Source: Sphaerisporangium dianthi (GTDB lineage: Bacteria > Actinomycetota > Actinomycetes > Streptosporangiales > Streptosporangiaceae). From it: a DNA stretch of 64,000 nucleotides. Every line of letters starts with the position of its first letter. Position 1 is the stretch's first letter. The notes beneath the pieces were generated by a model. That model was given only the letters and a program-made list of their open reading frames with translations, was not told where the DNA came from and ran no database searches. This document shows, piece after piece, positions 26,401-35,800 of the stretch. The position numbers were made by a program, and so were the translations under genes. The stretch spans positions 124,001-188,000 of the forward strand of contig NZ_JBHSFP010000003.1 of assembly GCF_042654065.1 (NCBI RefSeq), read 5' to 3'.

Positions 26401-27160
26401 CTCGGCGGTACCGGTGGTCTCGGCGGCTCAGGAGGGCCGGTCGCCGTCGGCGGCCCTGGACGTCCCCAGGATGCGGGCGACACCCGAGGCCCCCGCCGGG
26501 CCGGTGGGCGCGGCGGCCGGGCTGTCCTGGCGCGTCACCGCCGCCGAGCTGGCCGTCTGGGACCGCGCCGCCCACGAACACGGCACCACCCGGTTCGCGG
26601 TGCTGCTCGCCGCGTACGCCGACGTCCTGTACCGGCTCACGGGCCAGGGCGACCTGGCCGTCGGCACCCCGGTGGCGCGGCGCGGCGGCCCGGTTCTCAA
26701 AGACGCCCTGACCTGCCTGATCGACACGGTGTGCGTGCGGCTCCGTCCCGGGCTGGCCCGAGACCCGGGCACGCTGATCAGGCAGACCAGGGACGCCGCA
26801 GGGGAGGCGCTCGCCGCCGCCGACGTGCCGTTCAGCGAGGTCGTCGAGCTGGTCAACCCGGTACGGGAAGGCACGTCGAACCCGTTGTACCGGGTCATGT
26901 TCAGCCTGCACGACCGCAGGCCCGAGCTCCGGCTGGCCGGTTGCGCGGCGGAGTTCCGCCGTCCCGAGGCCGTGGACGCCACCTGCGACCTGGTCGCCGG
27001 GGTCTGGCCGGACGACGGCGGCGGCTGCGAGGTGCGCCTGGCCCACCGGACCGACCAGGTGCCGGAGGCCGCGGCCCGCGCCGTCGGCGAGGCGTTCGCC
27101 ACCGCCCTGCGGGCCGGGCCGCACTCCTTGCGCGCGGAGCCGTACGCCCTTTTGGGCTGA
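23495..27160 (+). CDS. NRPS: A-PCP-C protein
   Basis: 1221 residues, starting one base after the upstream stop. The A domain spans about 10-570, with FFTSGTTGAPKG near 208, AYGPVEST, YRTGDLGHW and LTPTGKLDQ. Its pocket reads approximately D-A-L-W-M-G-A-I-F plus Lys, which I can place no better than a neutral or aliphatic residue. A Gly/Pro/Asp-rich insertion of about 50 residues (about 122-173) sits between the A2 and A3 motifs. The PCP has Ser664 in GGDSLAA. The C domain, about 720-1215, keeps the catalytic His pair in HHVAFDEWS near 859. With no TE here and the TE on the partner protein, this protein probably acts first and its C domain joins its residue to the one on the other NRPS. Confidence 0.9.
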   Translation: MRPDPRWNATARPYRVDTIHELVREQAARRPDAVALIDGEVHVSYGVLDAASDEYAVRLADLGVGPGTMVPVVMPRSARLVAVLLAVLKRGAAYGALDPRWPAGRLAALARQCGSIVVAGDPLLPGDPGDPGGPGGPDGSGGPDGPGPNGPGVPGGSAGSGGREGRGGGDWPVPVWVPPPAGLAEVAATARTHEPVAVSGDAPASIFFTSGTTGAPKGVVSPHRGTVRLFQDCEFAVFDEHTVMPQAAPLPWDAFNLELWSTLMNGGTSVLVHGEHLLPGRLREMVARHGVDTLWLTASLFNLYVDEDPAAFDGVRQVMTGGERLSVPHVRRFLDHHPGISLLNAYGPVESTIFATTHPITRQDLDAHAQVPIGRPVANTAVHVLDGDRPCPVGRRGEICIAGDGLAVAYLNDPGLTAGRFTTVDIDGVPTRVYRTGDLGHWSDTGLLHFAGRADRQVKIRGNRIEPAEIERAAGEIAEVGWCAAVPVEEGGTFRRMVLFYRAGDGSSYGSAERGAGTAGGVETGAGDGIGPAEVTALLRARLPGYLVPDEVCEVRRIPLTPTGKLDQRALLDLTSAGRLRAGAAASGGASGGDRADAATPAAIGPDAVVPAGDGPGAAAPGGDPGPVAAPGSSRDELAAVYAEVLDLPAVPHDVPFFALGGDSLAAMRLCTRVEARFGATVPISQLFRTPEVAALAAWLDRALAAETARAEPGDTVDPRRVPLMPMQVGFLLRHLIDPDDVSGLCRLAWWLEGPVNEWALAGAVQDVTERHEALRARYVVEEDALAVVAAGASTGRAPRAGIPAGWEVLTGAPDEDAAWQALDAALTRPLLLDEGEVWRAGLVRARDTGRTLFALAVHHVAFDEWSQEVLCADLSAAYRFRLDEARGQAGRPLADRIKDGGPEADRPRSAGRSGGGRFPWERPAPTLARVVTEYRRQLRHADLAAQREYWRSALRGLPRPAIPAIPAASAVPVVSAAQEGRSPSAALDVPRMRATPEAPAGPVGAAAGLSWRVTAAELAVWDRAAHEHGTTRFAVLLAAYADVLYRLTGQGDLAVGTPVARRGGPVLKDALTCLIDTVCVRLRPGLARDPGTLIRQTRDAAGEALAAADVPFSEVVELVNPVREGTSNPLYRVMFSLHDRRPELRLAGCAAEFRRPEAVDATCDLVAGVWPDDGGGCEVRLAHRTDQVPEAAARAVGEAFATALRAGPHSLRAEPYALLG

Positions 27161-27176
27161 CCGCGCGCAAGGCCGG

Positions 27177-27216
27177 GCCCCGCCGGCGCGCTGACACGAC
27201 AGCGCGCCGGCGGGGC
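27177..27216. terminator. Bidirectional hairpin terminator between NRPS and TPR gene
   Basis: Perfect 16-bp arms GCCCCGCCGGCGCGCT and AGCGCGCCGGCGGGGC enclose an 8-nt loop between two convergent genes. Confidence 0.85.
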
Positions 27217-27228
27217 TCTGGCGGGTGG

Positions 27229-29181
27229 TCAGCCGGGTTTGTAGGAGCAAAGGAGACCGGTATGGACGGTGGCGCGGAGCTCGCCGCCGAGGACGGGGTC
27301 GGCCTCGCTGATGCGGTTGAGCGCGCGGCGGATCGCCTTGCCGACGGCGATGCGGGCGCGTTCGTCGTCCCCGGCGAGGCGGCGGCCGCGGCCGCCGAGG
27401 CCGGCGGCGGAGGTCAGCTCGGCGACCAGCCAGTCCCGCTCGGCGCGCACGGCGGCGGCGCGCTCGAGGTCGTTCATCGCCTCGTGCTCCTCGATCTCCT
27501 CCGCCAGGCGGGACAGCCGCTGCTTGTAGGTGCGCTTGGCGGCCTCGTCCAGGACGGGCTGGTCGGACTCCCTGGCCGACTCGGCGTCCCGGTCGCGAGG
27601 ACCTGAGGCCAGGTCGGCGGCGGGGATCTCGTAGCCCGGGTTGGCGAGCAGTTCGGCAAGGTGCCGCATGCCGACGCTGTGGTCGACGACCACGGTGCGG
27701 CCGCCCAGCTCGACCACCCACTGTTCGCCGCGCCGCCGGCACCGGGCCGCCGTCGTTCGCCGGCCGGAGAAGGGCCGGGCGGTGAAGCCCCGTCCCCCGC
27801 CGCCGGGCACGGTCATGCCGAGGGCCTCGGCGTCCTGCGCGGCGAAGGCGAGCTGCCGGTGGGCCTCCTCGTCCCTGGGCCCGTCGCGCAGCGCCAGCGC
27901 CTGCCCGAGGCGCGCCCGTGACAGGACGACGGCCGGGCGGTGCCCGATCGCGAGGTTGCCCTGGACGGCCGCGCGCAGGTGCTCCACGGCCCGGTCCAGG
28001 TCGCCGGCGGTGAGCGAGGCGACCCCGAGGCAGTGCCGCACGGATCCGAGGCAGGCGACGCCCAGGCTGACGATCACGGGCAGGTGCGCGAAGGGCGCGA
28101 GAAGGGCGTACGCCTGGGCGGAGGTCTCGGTGTCGGCGAGCAGGTGCGCCGTCTCCACCACCCCGTACATGGACATCAGCCAGGTGCTGGACCGGGGCAG
28201 GTCGGCCAGGTCCTGGCCGCGCAGGCGGGCCAGCATGGCGGACGCCAGGTGACGGTCGCCCGCCGAGGCCGCCGCCACCGCCAGGCCCGCGAACGTGGAG
28301 TTGTCCATCGCGCTGAGGTCGGGCGAGCCGACCAGCTCCGTCAGCACGGGGACCAGCTCCGCGGCGCGCCCCTGGTACCAGCGGATCGTGCCGAGCTGGG
28401 CCTGGTACCAGCCGACCGCGTCGGCGTCGCCGGCGGCGGCGCCTCGGGCCGCGCACGCGGCCGCGAGGGTCTCGGCCTCGTCGAGCCGGCCGCGGCGGAT
28501 GCTCAGCATCACCTCGATCGCGCTGAGGACGAACGAGACGGCCAGGTGGTCGCGCCGGGCGAGCAGGGCCCGCAGCTCCTCCAGGCGGCGCTCGACGTGC
28601 GGGTCCCCCTCCGTGAAGGCGTCGACCGTCCGCCACAGCAGGCCCATCAGCAGGTCCCCGTGCCGGCCGCTGATCGAGGCGACCTCGATCAGCTCCTGGG
28701 CCAGGCGGCGCCGCAGCGCCTCGTGTCCCGGGCCGAGCACGCAGTGGTGGGCCAGGCTGAGCGCCTCGGCGAGCGCCACGGGGTCGCCCGCCCGCCTGGC
28801 CTGCGCGACCATGGCCAGGGTCGCGGAATGCCCGCCGTTGCGGTAGTCCTCCTCACCGGTCAGCCTGGCCCGCAGGCGTAGCGCGGGCAAGGACGCCGGG
28901 TCGGCCAGTGACAGCGCGTGGCGTTGCCGCACCCGTACCGTCGCCGCGTCGGCGGACGTGCGGTGCTCGTGCACCCACAGGCCGCCGAGCCCGAGCGCGG
29001 CGAGGGCCATCGCCTCCCCGTCGCCCCGGTGCTGCGCCGCACGGTAGGCGGTGTCGAACCATCGGCGGCCGGCCCGCAGGTCGCCTTCGGTGTGCAGCGA
29101 GCGTTCACCGGCCCGCAACGACGACTCCAGGTCGCCGCCCGCGATCCGGGCCATCTCCATCTGTGCCCCTGCCCCGCTCAC
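27229..29181 (-). CDS. TPR-repeat regulatory protein with LuxR/SARP-associated C-terminal domain
   Basis: 650 residues from a GTG at 29181 with GGAGGAAGG upstream. Most of the chain is a helical TPR-like solenoid (about 20-420: RWFDTAYRAAQHRGDGEAMAL, LARAQLGQALAL-type helices). The end contains GEQWVVELGGRTVVVDHSVGMRHLAELL, AAKRTYKQRLSRLAEEIEE and a final KAIRRALNRISE...ATVHTGLLCSYKP segment. This C-terminal combination is common at the ends of large actinobacterial ATPase/TPR regulators. The NTPase and DNA-binding parts of those proteins are absent, so it may be a partner or modulator of the SARP-type protein encoded divergently. It flanks the NRPS operon and may be part of that locus. Confidence 0.7.
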   Translation of the reverse strand: MSGAGAQMEMARIAGGDLESSLRAGERSLHTEGDLRAGRRWFDTAYRAAQHRGDGEAMALAALGLGGLWVHEHRTSADAATVRVRQRHALSLADPASLPALRLRARLTGEEDYRNGGHSATLAMVAQARRAGDPVALAEALSLAHHCVLGPGHEALRRRLAQELIEVASISGRHGDLLMGLLWRTVDAFTEGDPHVERRLEELRALLARRDHLAVSFVLSAIEVMLSIRRGRLDEAETLAAACAARGAAAGDADAVGWYQAQLGTIRWYQGRAAELVPVLTELVGSPDLSAMDNSTFAGLAVAAASAGDRHLASAMLARLRGQDLADLPRSSTWLMSMYGVVETAHLLADTETSAQAYALLAPFAHLPVIVSLGVACLGSVRHCLGVASLTAGDLDRAVEHLRAAVQGNLAIGHRPAVVLSRARLGQALALRDGPRDEEAHRQLAFAAQDAEALGMTVPGGGGRGFTARPFSGRRTTAARCRRRGEQWVVELGGRTVVVDHSVGMRHLAELLANPGYEIPAADLASGPRDRDAESARESDQPVLDEAAKRTYKQRLSRLAEEIEEHEAMNDLERAAAVRAERDWLVAELTSAAGLGGRGRRLAGDDERARIAVGKAIRRALNRISEADPVLGGELRATVHTGLLCSYKPG

Positions 29182-29424
29182 AGCCTTCCTCCGTAGCGTC
29201 GGTCGATCCCGTCCCCGAGGGGCGCGTGGCGCACCCGGACCAGAGCCTGCTCGGGGCGCCTTGGAAGACGCTTTAAAGTTTTAGTAGCTCGTTAGGGCCG
29301 GTCACCGCCTTGTGGCGCCACAGAAAGGCGGCATGTCCAGATGAATGGCCTTATATCCGCTTGTTCCGGCGACGTGAACCGCCTATGCATGGACACAAAC
29401 GGTATGGCCGCCCAAGGGGGTTCG
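29182..29424. promoter_or_regulatory. Divergent promoter region between TPR and SARP-type regulators
   Basis: A local AT-rich patch around 29268-29292 contains the palindrome CTTTAAAG followed by TTTTAGTAGCTCG. The segment before the SARP start carries AAGGGGG as RBS. No pair of consensus boxes could be assigned with confidence. Confidence 0.4.
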
Positions 29425-32400
29425 ATGAAGTTCCGCGTCCTGGGACAGCTCGAGGTCTCCGAGGAGGATCGGCCGCTGCCGCTCGGTCCCCGGAAACAGC
29501 GAGCGGTCCTCGCGGTGCTCCTCACCCGCGCGGGCCAGGTGGTATCCCTCGACCGCATCATCGAGGAGCTCTGGGAGTGCTCCCCGCCTCCCACCGCGAC
29601 CGGGACCGTGCAGGCGTACGTGTCGAACCTGCGCACCATCGTCGAGCCCGCGAGGGGCCCGCGCGAGGCTCCTCGCGTCATCGTCACCCAGCCGCCCGGC
29701 TACATGCTGGCCGTCGCCCGCGACCAGGTCGACGCGCTCGTCTTCGAGGACGCCGTCAAGCAGGGCAGGCGGCTGCTCGCGCAAGGGCGGCCCGAGGACG
29801 CCCGCGCCGCCCTGTCGGGCGCGCTCGGCCTGTGGCGCGCGACGCCGTACGAGAACCTCGCCGAGTACGCGTTCGCCCGGCAGGAGGCCGAGCGGCTCGG
29901 CGACCTGCGCCTGGTCGCGATGGAGACCCACGCGGAGAGCATGCTGGCCCTCGGCCTCCACCACGAGGTGCTGGAGGCGCTCGAGACGCTGACGGCCGGC
30001 CATCCGCTGCGGGAGAGCCTGGTGGCGCTGCACATGCTCGCCCTGTATCGGGCGGGGCGCCAGTCGGAGGCCCTGGACGCCTTCCACAGGGTGCGGCTGG
30101 CGCTGGCCGACCAGTTCGGCATCGACCCCGGCCCGGCGTTGCGCCGGCGGTTCGACGAGATCCTCAGCCAGTCCGCCTCCCTGGACCCCGAGCCGGTCGT
30201 GCCCGAGCCGGTGACCCTCCGGGAACGCGCCCCTTCCCCGCCGGCCGAGCAGCTCATCGGCCGCGGCCTGGAGCTGACCCTCGCCGAGGCCGACCTGAAG
30301 GCCGCGCTCGGCGGAGAGGGACGCACCCTTCTGCTGGTGGGCGAGCCGGGAATCGGCAAGACCCGGCTGGCGGAGGCGGTCTCGGCGCGCGCCGAGACCC
30401 ACGGGTCGCTGGTGGTGTGGAGCCGCGCGGTGGAGGACGCGGCGACGCCGCCGTACTGGCTGGGGGTGCAGCTGCTCAGGCGGCTCGCCGAGGAGCAGCC
30501 CGAGGCGTTCGCCGAGGCGGCCCGCCCGCACGCGCCGCTGCTGGCCCTGCTGGTCCCCACGCTGGTGGAGGGCGCCGTCCCCGCCGATGTGGACCTGCGG
30601 CGCGCCGACTCCGAGCACATCCGCGTCCCGATCTACGACGCCATCGCCCGCGTCGTGGTCAAGCTGGCGGAACGCCGGCCGCTCACGCTGGTGTTCGAGG
30701 ACCTGCACTGGGCCGACCCGCCCTCGATACAGCTCACGGCCTACCTCGCCGCCGAGCTCTGGCGCTCGCCGGTCCTGCTCGTCACCACGCTGCGCGACGA
30801 CGAGCACGCCGCCGCGGTGAGCGGCCTGCTGGCGTCCCTGGTCAGGGAGCGCCGCACGCGCAGGCTGCAGCTCGGCCCGCTGGACATCGAGGACGTCACC
30901 ATGCTGGTGAAGAACTGCACCGAGAGCGCCGTGTCGCCCGAACTGCTGGCCGTCCTCCATGAACGCACAGGCGGCAACCCCTTCTTCGTCACCGAGCTCG
31001 TCCGCATGCTGCGCAGCGAGCGCGCCCTCAGCGACCAGGACATCCGCCGCAGGCTGGAGCGCGAGGTCCCGGCGGGCGTGCGGGACGTCATCCGCCGCCG
31101 CCTGCACCGGCTGCCCGACTCCGCCCGGGAGGTGCTCTCGATCGCGGCCGTCGCCGGGCAGGAGTTCGGCATGGCGCCGTTGAGCACCGTCGCCGGGCTG
31201 GACGAGGAGCGGCTGCTGGAGAGCCTGGAGACCGCCGTCGTCACCGGCCTGCTCCTCGAGGACCCCTGCGCCGTCGGCCGCTACCGGTTCGCGCACCCTC
31301 TGGTCAGGGAGACCGTGTACGGCCGGCTCGGCCAGGTGAGGCGGGCGCGGCTGCACGAGAAGATCGGGCTGGCCCTGCTGCGGTCCGGCGCGGACGTCGA
31401 CGAGGTCGCCCACCACCTGTGGGAGGCGTGGCCGGTGGCGGGCCCGGTGGCCGCGCTCCCGCACGTGTTCGCCGCGGCGAGACGGGCGCAGAGCACCCTC
31501 GCGCACGAGCACGCCGAGACGCTGCTCGATCGCGCCCTGCAACTGGCGCGGGCCCTGCCCGGCGAGCAGGACCGCATCGACCAGGAGCTGCGCATCCAGG
31601 TGCGCCTCGGCGCGCTGCTCGCCCGCAGGCACGGGTACGCCAGCGCGCAGGCGCGCGCGGCGTTCGTGCGCGCCCGCGACCTCACCACGCTCAGCGCGCT
31701 GCCGAGCGCCCAGTGGGTCCCGGCGACGTGGGGGCTGTGCGTCGCGGCGATCAACGGCGGCCGGCTGGAGGAGGCCGAACGCGTCGCCCTCGACCTCGCC
31801 GAGCACACCGAGGACACCCTGGCCGGGCTCGCCGCCGTCCACGGCCGGGGCATGATCGCGTTCTTCCGGGGGGACCAGCACCTGGCGAGCAAGCTCCTGA
31901 CGTCGAGCGTCGACCTCGCCGACCGCGCGGGGGAGGTGGCGGCCGCCCTGCGGTTCAACGACCCGCGGGTGCACGGCAGGTCCATCGCCGCGCTGTCCGC
32001 CGCGTTACGGGGGGACGACGGCGAGGCCGGCCGCCTGGACGAGGAGGCGCGCGAACGCGTGGCCACACTGGACGACCCCGTGCCCGAGGGCCTGGCCCTG
32101 ATCTTCGCGGCGCGGCTCGCGTGGTTGCGCGGGGACGCCGACCTGACCTGGCGGCGCGCCAACGCGGCCCTCGAGCGGGTGAGCCGGTACTCCATCACTC
32201 CGATCAGCGTGATGGGGTCGGTCCTGGCCGGCTGGGCCGAGGCGGAGCTGGGGGACGCCGAGGAGGGCATCGCCCGTCTCAAGGAGGGCCTGGACGAGCT
32301 GGCCCGCACCGGCACGCTCCTCAACCGGCCCTGCTTCCTCGGCATGCTCGCCGAGCAGGAGCTCGGGCGTGACCGGCCGCTCGACGCGCTGGCGCGGCTG

Positions 32401-32619
32401 GACGAGGCCGAGAAGATCGCGTTCAGGACCGGAGAACGCGCCTTCCAGGCCAGGAACCTGCACCTGCGCGCGCTGGCGATCCTCGCGTCCGGCGGCGGCG
32501 CGGGGGAGGCGTCGCTGTCGCTGCGGCAGGCGATGGTCGTGGCCGGCGCCCAAGGGGCGGTGCTCCTGTTCCGCCAGGCCGAAGCGGCGCTCGCCCACCT
32601 CCGGCCCGAGCCGGGCTGA
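29425..32619 (+). CDS. SARP-family regulator: OmpR-type DNA-binding, BTAD, AAA/STAND ATPase, TPR
   Basis: 1064 residues from ATG 29425, where the conserved MKFRVLGQLEV start of the family begins; upstream in-frame starts add unrelated sequence. Domains: winged-helix trans_reg_C, about 1-95 (LDRIIEELWECSPP, VQAYVSNLR); BTAD, about 100-245 (YENLAEYAFARQEAERL, LHMLALYRAGRQSEALDAF); ATPase, about 275-600, with Walker A GEPGIGKT at 306 and Walker B LVFEDLHWAD; helical TPR array to the end. AfsR-like proteins of this layout activate secondary-metabolite genes, with the ATPase acting as signal switch. Position beside the NRPS genes makes it the candidate pathway activator, although its transcript points away from them. 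Confidence 0.88.
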   Translation: MKFRVLGQLEVSEEDRPLPLGPRKQRAVLAVLLTRAGQVVSLDRIIEELWECSPPPTATGTVQAYVSNLRTIVEPARGPREAPRVIVTQPPGYMLAVARDQVDALVFEDAVKQGRRLLAQGRPEDARAALSGALGLWRATPYENLAEYAFARQEAERLGDLRLVAMETHAESMLALGLHHEVLEALETLTAGHPLRESLVALHMLALYRAGRQSEALDAFHRVRLALADQFGIDPGPALRRRFDEILSQSASLDPEPVVPEPVTLRERAPSPPAEQLIGRGLELTLAEADLKAALGGEGRTLLLVGEPGIGKTRLAEAVSARAETHGSLVVWSRAVEDAATPPYWLGVQLLRRLAEEQPEAFAEAARPHAPLLALLVPTLVEGAVPADVDLRRADSEHIRVPIYDAIARVVVKLAERRPLTLVFEDLHWADPPSIQLTAYLAAELWRSPVLLVTTLRDDEHAAAVSGLLASLVRERRTRRLQLGPLDIEDVTMLVKNCTESAVSPELLAVLHERTGGNPFFVTELVRMLRSERALSDQDIRRRLEREVPAGVRDVIRRRLHRLPDSAREVLSIAAVAGQEFGMAPLSTVAGLDEERLLESLETAVVTGLLLEDPCAVGRYRFAHPLVRETVYGRLGQVRRARLHEKIGLALLRSGADVDEVAHHLWEAWPVAGPVAALPHVFAAARRAQSTLAHEHAETLLDRALQLARALPGEQDRIDQELRIQVRLGALLARRHGYASAQARAAFVRARDLTTLSALPSAQWVPATWGLCVAAINGGRLEEAERVALDLAEHTEDTLAGLAAVHGRGMIAFFRGDQHLASKLLTSSVDLADRAGEVAAALRFNDPRVHGRSIAALSAALRGDDGEAGRLDEEARERVATLDDPVPEGLALIFAARLAWLRGDADLTWRRANAALERVSRYSITPISVMGSVLAGWAEAELGDAEEGIARLKEGLDELARTGTLLNRPCFLGMLAEQELGRDRPLDALARLDEAEKIAFRTGERAFQARNLHLRALAILASGGGAGEASLSLRQAMVVAGAQGAVLLFRQAEAALAHLRPEPG

Positions 32620-32816
32620 CCCCGCGCCCCGCGTCCTGGACGCCGGTCCGCGGCGGCCGCCGCGCGTGCGGGCTCGTGGGCGCCAGAGACGATCCAGCGG
32701 GGGTCCGGCTGTTCTAGCACCGGCGAGCGCGGCCCGTTAGCGTCATCCTGTACCGGTTCATCCCCTTTGACTGCCGAGACGACCGACGACGACCGACGAG
32801 GACCAGAGGACCAACA

Positions 32817-35800
32817 GTGCCGCACGATGTGCCCGCCCTGATCTCCGATGATCTGTCACCCGAGGGCTCGCCCCCCTACCTGAACTGGACCGGCCCGCCG
32901 GTGGGCACCCGCGCCCCCCGGGCCGCGCTCCCCGGCCCGGGGCCGCGCGTCGCCCTCGACGGGCCCTGGCGCTTCCACTGGGCCGGGCGGCCCGCCGGGG
33001 CGCCGCCCGGGTTCGCCGAGCCAGGGTTCGACGACGGCGGCTGGGACGAGCTGCCCGTGCCCGCGCACTGGCAGCTCCACGGCTACGGCCGCCCCTGGTA
33101 CACCAACATTCAGTACCCCTTCCCCGTCGACCCGCCGCACGTGCCCGGCGACAACCCCACCGGCTCCTACCGGCGGCGCTTCCAGGTCGCCGCCGGCTGG
33201 CTCGACGCCGTCGCCGCCGGCGGGCGGGTCGTGCTGCGCTTCGAGGGCGTCGACTCCACCGCCGCGGTGTGGCTGAACGGCCGGCCGCTCGGCCTGGTCG
33301 TCGGGTCCCGGCTGCCGGCCGAGTTCGACGTCTCCGCCCACGTCGTGGCCGGGGACAACGTCCTGGCGGTGCGGGTGCACCAGTGGTCGGCGTCCAGCTA
33401 CCTGGAAGACCAGGACATGTGGTGGCTGTCGGGCCTCTACCGCTCGGTCGTCCTCGAACTGCTGCCCGCGGGGGCGCCCTCGGACATCGTCGTGCACGCC
33501 GACTACGAGCCGGCCACCGGCCACGGGGTGCTGCGGGTGGAGTCCGACGTGCCCGCCACCGTGGAGATCGCCGAACTCGGCCTGTCCGGCCGCACCGGAC
33601 AGGACCTGGCGGCCGGCCCCGTCGAGCCGTGGAGCGCCGAGTCGCCGCGGCTGTACGAGGCGGTGGTCTCCACCGGCGCGGGCACGGTCACCGTCGCGGC
33701 CGGCTTCCGCCGCGTGACGATCGACGGCGGAGCCTTCCTGGTGAACGGCCGCAAGGTGCTGCTGCGCGGGGTGAACCGCCACGAGTTCCACCCCGAGCGC
33801 GGGCGCGCCCTCACCTCTCAGGACATGCTCGACGACGTGCTGATCCTCAAGCGGCACAACGTCAACGCCGTGCGCACCTCGCACTACCCGCCGCACCCGC
33901 ACTTCTTGGACCTGTGCGACCGCCACGGGCTGTACGTGATCGACGAGTGCGACCTGGAGACCCACGGCTTCGAGTCCGGCGGATGGCAGGGCAACCCGTC
34001 CGCCGAGCCGATGTGGCGGGAGGCGCTGGTCGACCGCATGCGCCGCATGGTGGCCCGCGACCGCAACCACCCGAGCATCGTCATGTGGTCGCTCGGCAAC
34101 GAGGCCGGCACGGGCGCCAACCTGGCGGCCATGTACGCCTTCGCCAAGCGGGCGGACCCGGGCAGGCCCGTGCACTACGAAGGCGACCAGGAGACCCGCT
34201 ACAGCGACGTGTGGTCGCAGATGTACCCGGCGCCCGAGTCCGTCGCCGCCGTCGCCGTGCGCGCCGAGCCGCCGCTGCCGGACGCCGCCCAGGACGCGGC
34301 CAGGCGCGGCAAGCCGTACCTGTTGTGCGAGTACGCGCACGCGATGGGCAACGGCCCCGGCGGGCTGCTGGAGTACCGCGAGCTGCTGGAGTCCGGCGAC
34401 CGGTGCGCGGGCGGGTTCGTATGGGAGTACATCGACCACGGCCTGGCCACCACCGACGACCGGGGCAGGACGATCTACGCGTACGGCGGCGACTTCGGCG
34501 AGTCGCCGCACGACGGCAACTTCGTGTGCGACGGGCTGATGTTCGCCGACCGGACGCCCTCGCCCGGCATGACGCAGTACGCGAAGGTGATCGAACCGGT
34601 GCGCATGGAGGCCGCCGGCCCGGGACGGCTCAGCGTGCGCAACGTCCAGGACCACATCGGCGTCTCCCACCTGGAGTTCACCTGGTCGGTCGAGGTCGAC
34701 GGCGTCGAGACGGGCAAGGGCGCGCTCGCCGTGCCCGAGCTGGGTCCGTGGGAGAGCGCCGAGCTGGACGTGCCCGCCGACGCGGCGGCCCTCGCCGGCT
34801 CCGGGACCTCCATGCTCAACCTGAGCGCCCGGCTGGCCGCCGGGACCAGCTGGGCTCCCGCCGGCCACGAGGTCGCGTGGGGCCAGATCCCCCTCGGCCC
34901 GCCCGCGGAGGGAGCCGCCCCGGGCTCCGGGCACGAGGCCGCCGGGACAGGCCGGGCAGGGACGCCGGGCGGCGTCGGGCCCGTCCGGCAGGAGGGGAAC
35001 CTGCTGCGGCTCGGGGCGGCCGTGTTCGACCTGACGCGCGGCGAGCTTCGCGAGCTGGCGGGCACGCCCGTCGCCGGCCCCAGGCTGGAGCTCTGGCGCG
35101 CGCCCACCGACAACGACCGGCTCGGCCACCGCCCGGAAGGCGTGACCACCGCCGCCGTGTGGGAGGCGCTCGGCCTGCACCGGCTCACCCACCGGGTGGT
35201 CTCCGCCGAGGAGGAACCCGGAGGGGTCGCCTTCACGGTCAGGACGGCGGCGGCCGGACTCCGCGACGGCGTCCTCACCCGCTACCTGTGGCGGGCCGAC
35301 GGGGACACGCTGGCCGTGTCGATCAGCGTGACCCCGCAGGGCTCCTGGGGGTTCCCGGTGGCCCGGCTCGGCTGGACCTTCCGGCTGCCCGCCGCGTTCG
35401 ACTCGGTGACCTGGCTGGGCGGCGGCCCCGGCGAGGCGTACGCCGACACCCGGGCGGCCGCGAGGTTCGGCCGGCACGGCGGCGCGGTCGGCGACCTGCA
35501 CACGCCCTACGCCAGGCCGCAGGAGAACGGGCAGCGCGTCGACGTCGCCTGGGTGGAGTCCGCCGGGCCCGCCGGAGGGATCCGGATCGCGGGCGAGCCG
35601 CGTTTCGCGTTCACCGCGACGCGCTACTCGCCGCAGCGCCTCGCGGGCACGCCGCACGAGGGGTCCCTGGAGCCGGAGGACGTGCTGTACCTGCACGTCG
35701 ACCTCGCGCAACGCGGCATCGGCTCGGCGTCGTGCGGGCCCGCGCTCCCGGACCGGCACGAGCTGCGGCTCGCCCCTGCGACCCTCGAACTGCGCCTGAC

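Noticed and set aside
23411..28636. A 1741-codon open frame antisense to the NRPS genes
   Set aside because: It is a GC-bias shadow: low-complexity Gly/Arg/Val sequence, no family motifs, and it crosses a strong terminator and two well-supported genes on the other strand.
29383..31974. An 863-codon minus-strand frame opposite the SARP-type regulator
   Set aside because: Gly/Arg/His-rich shadow without domains; the plus strand encodes a complete multidomain regulator.
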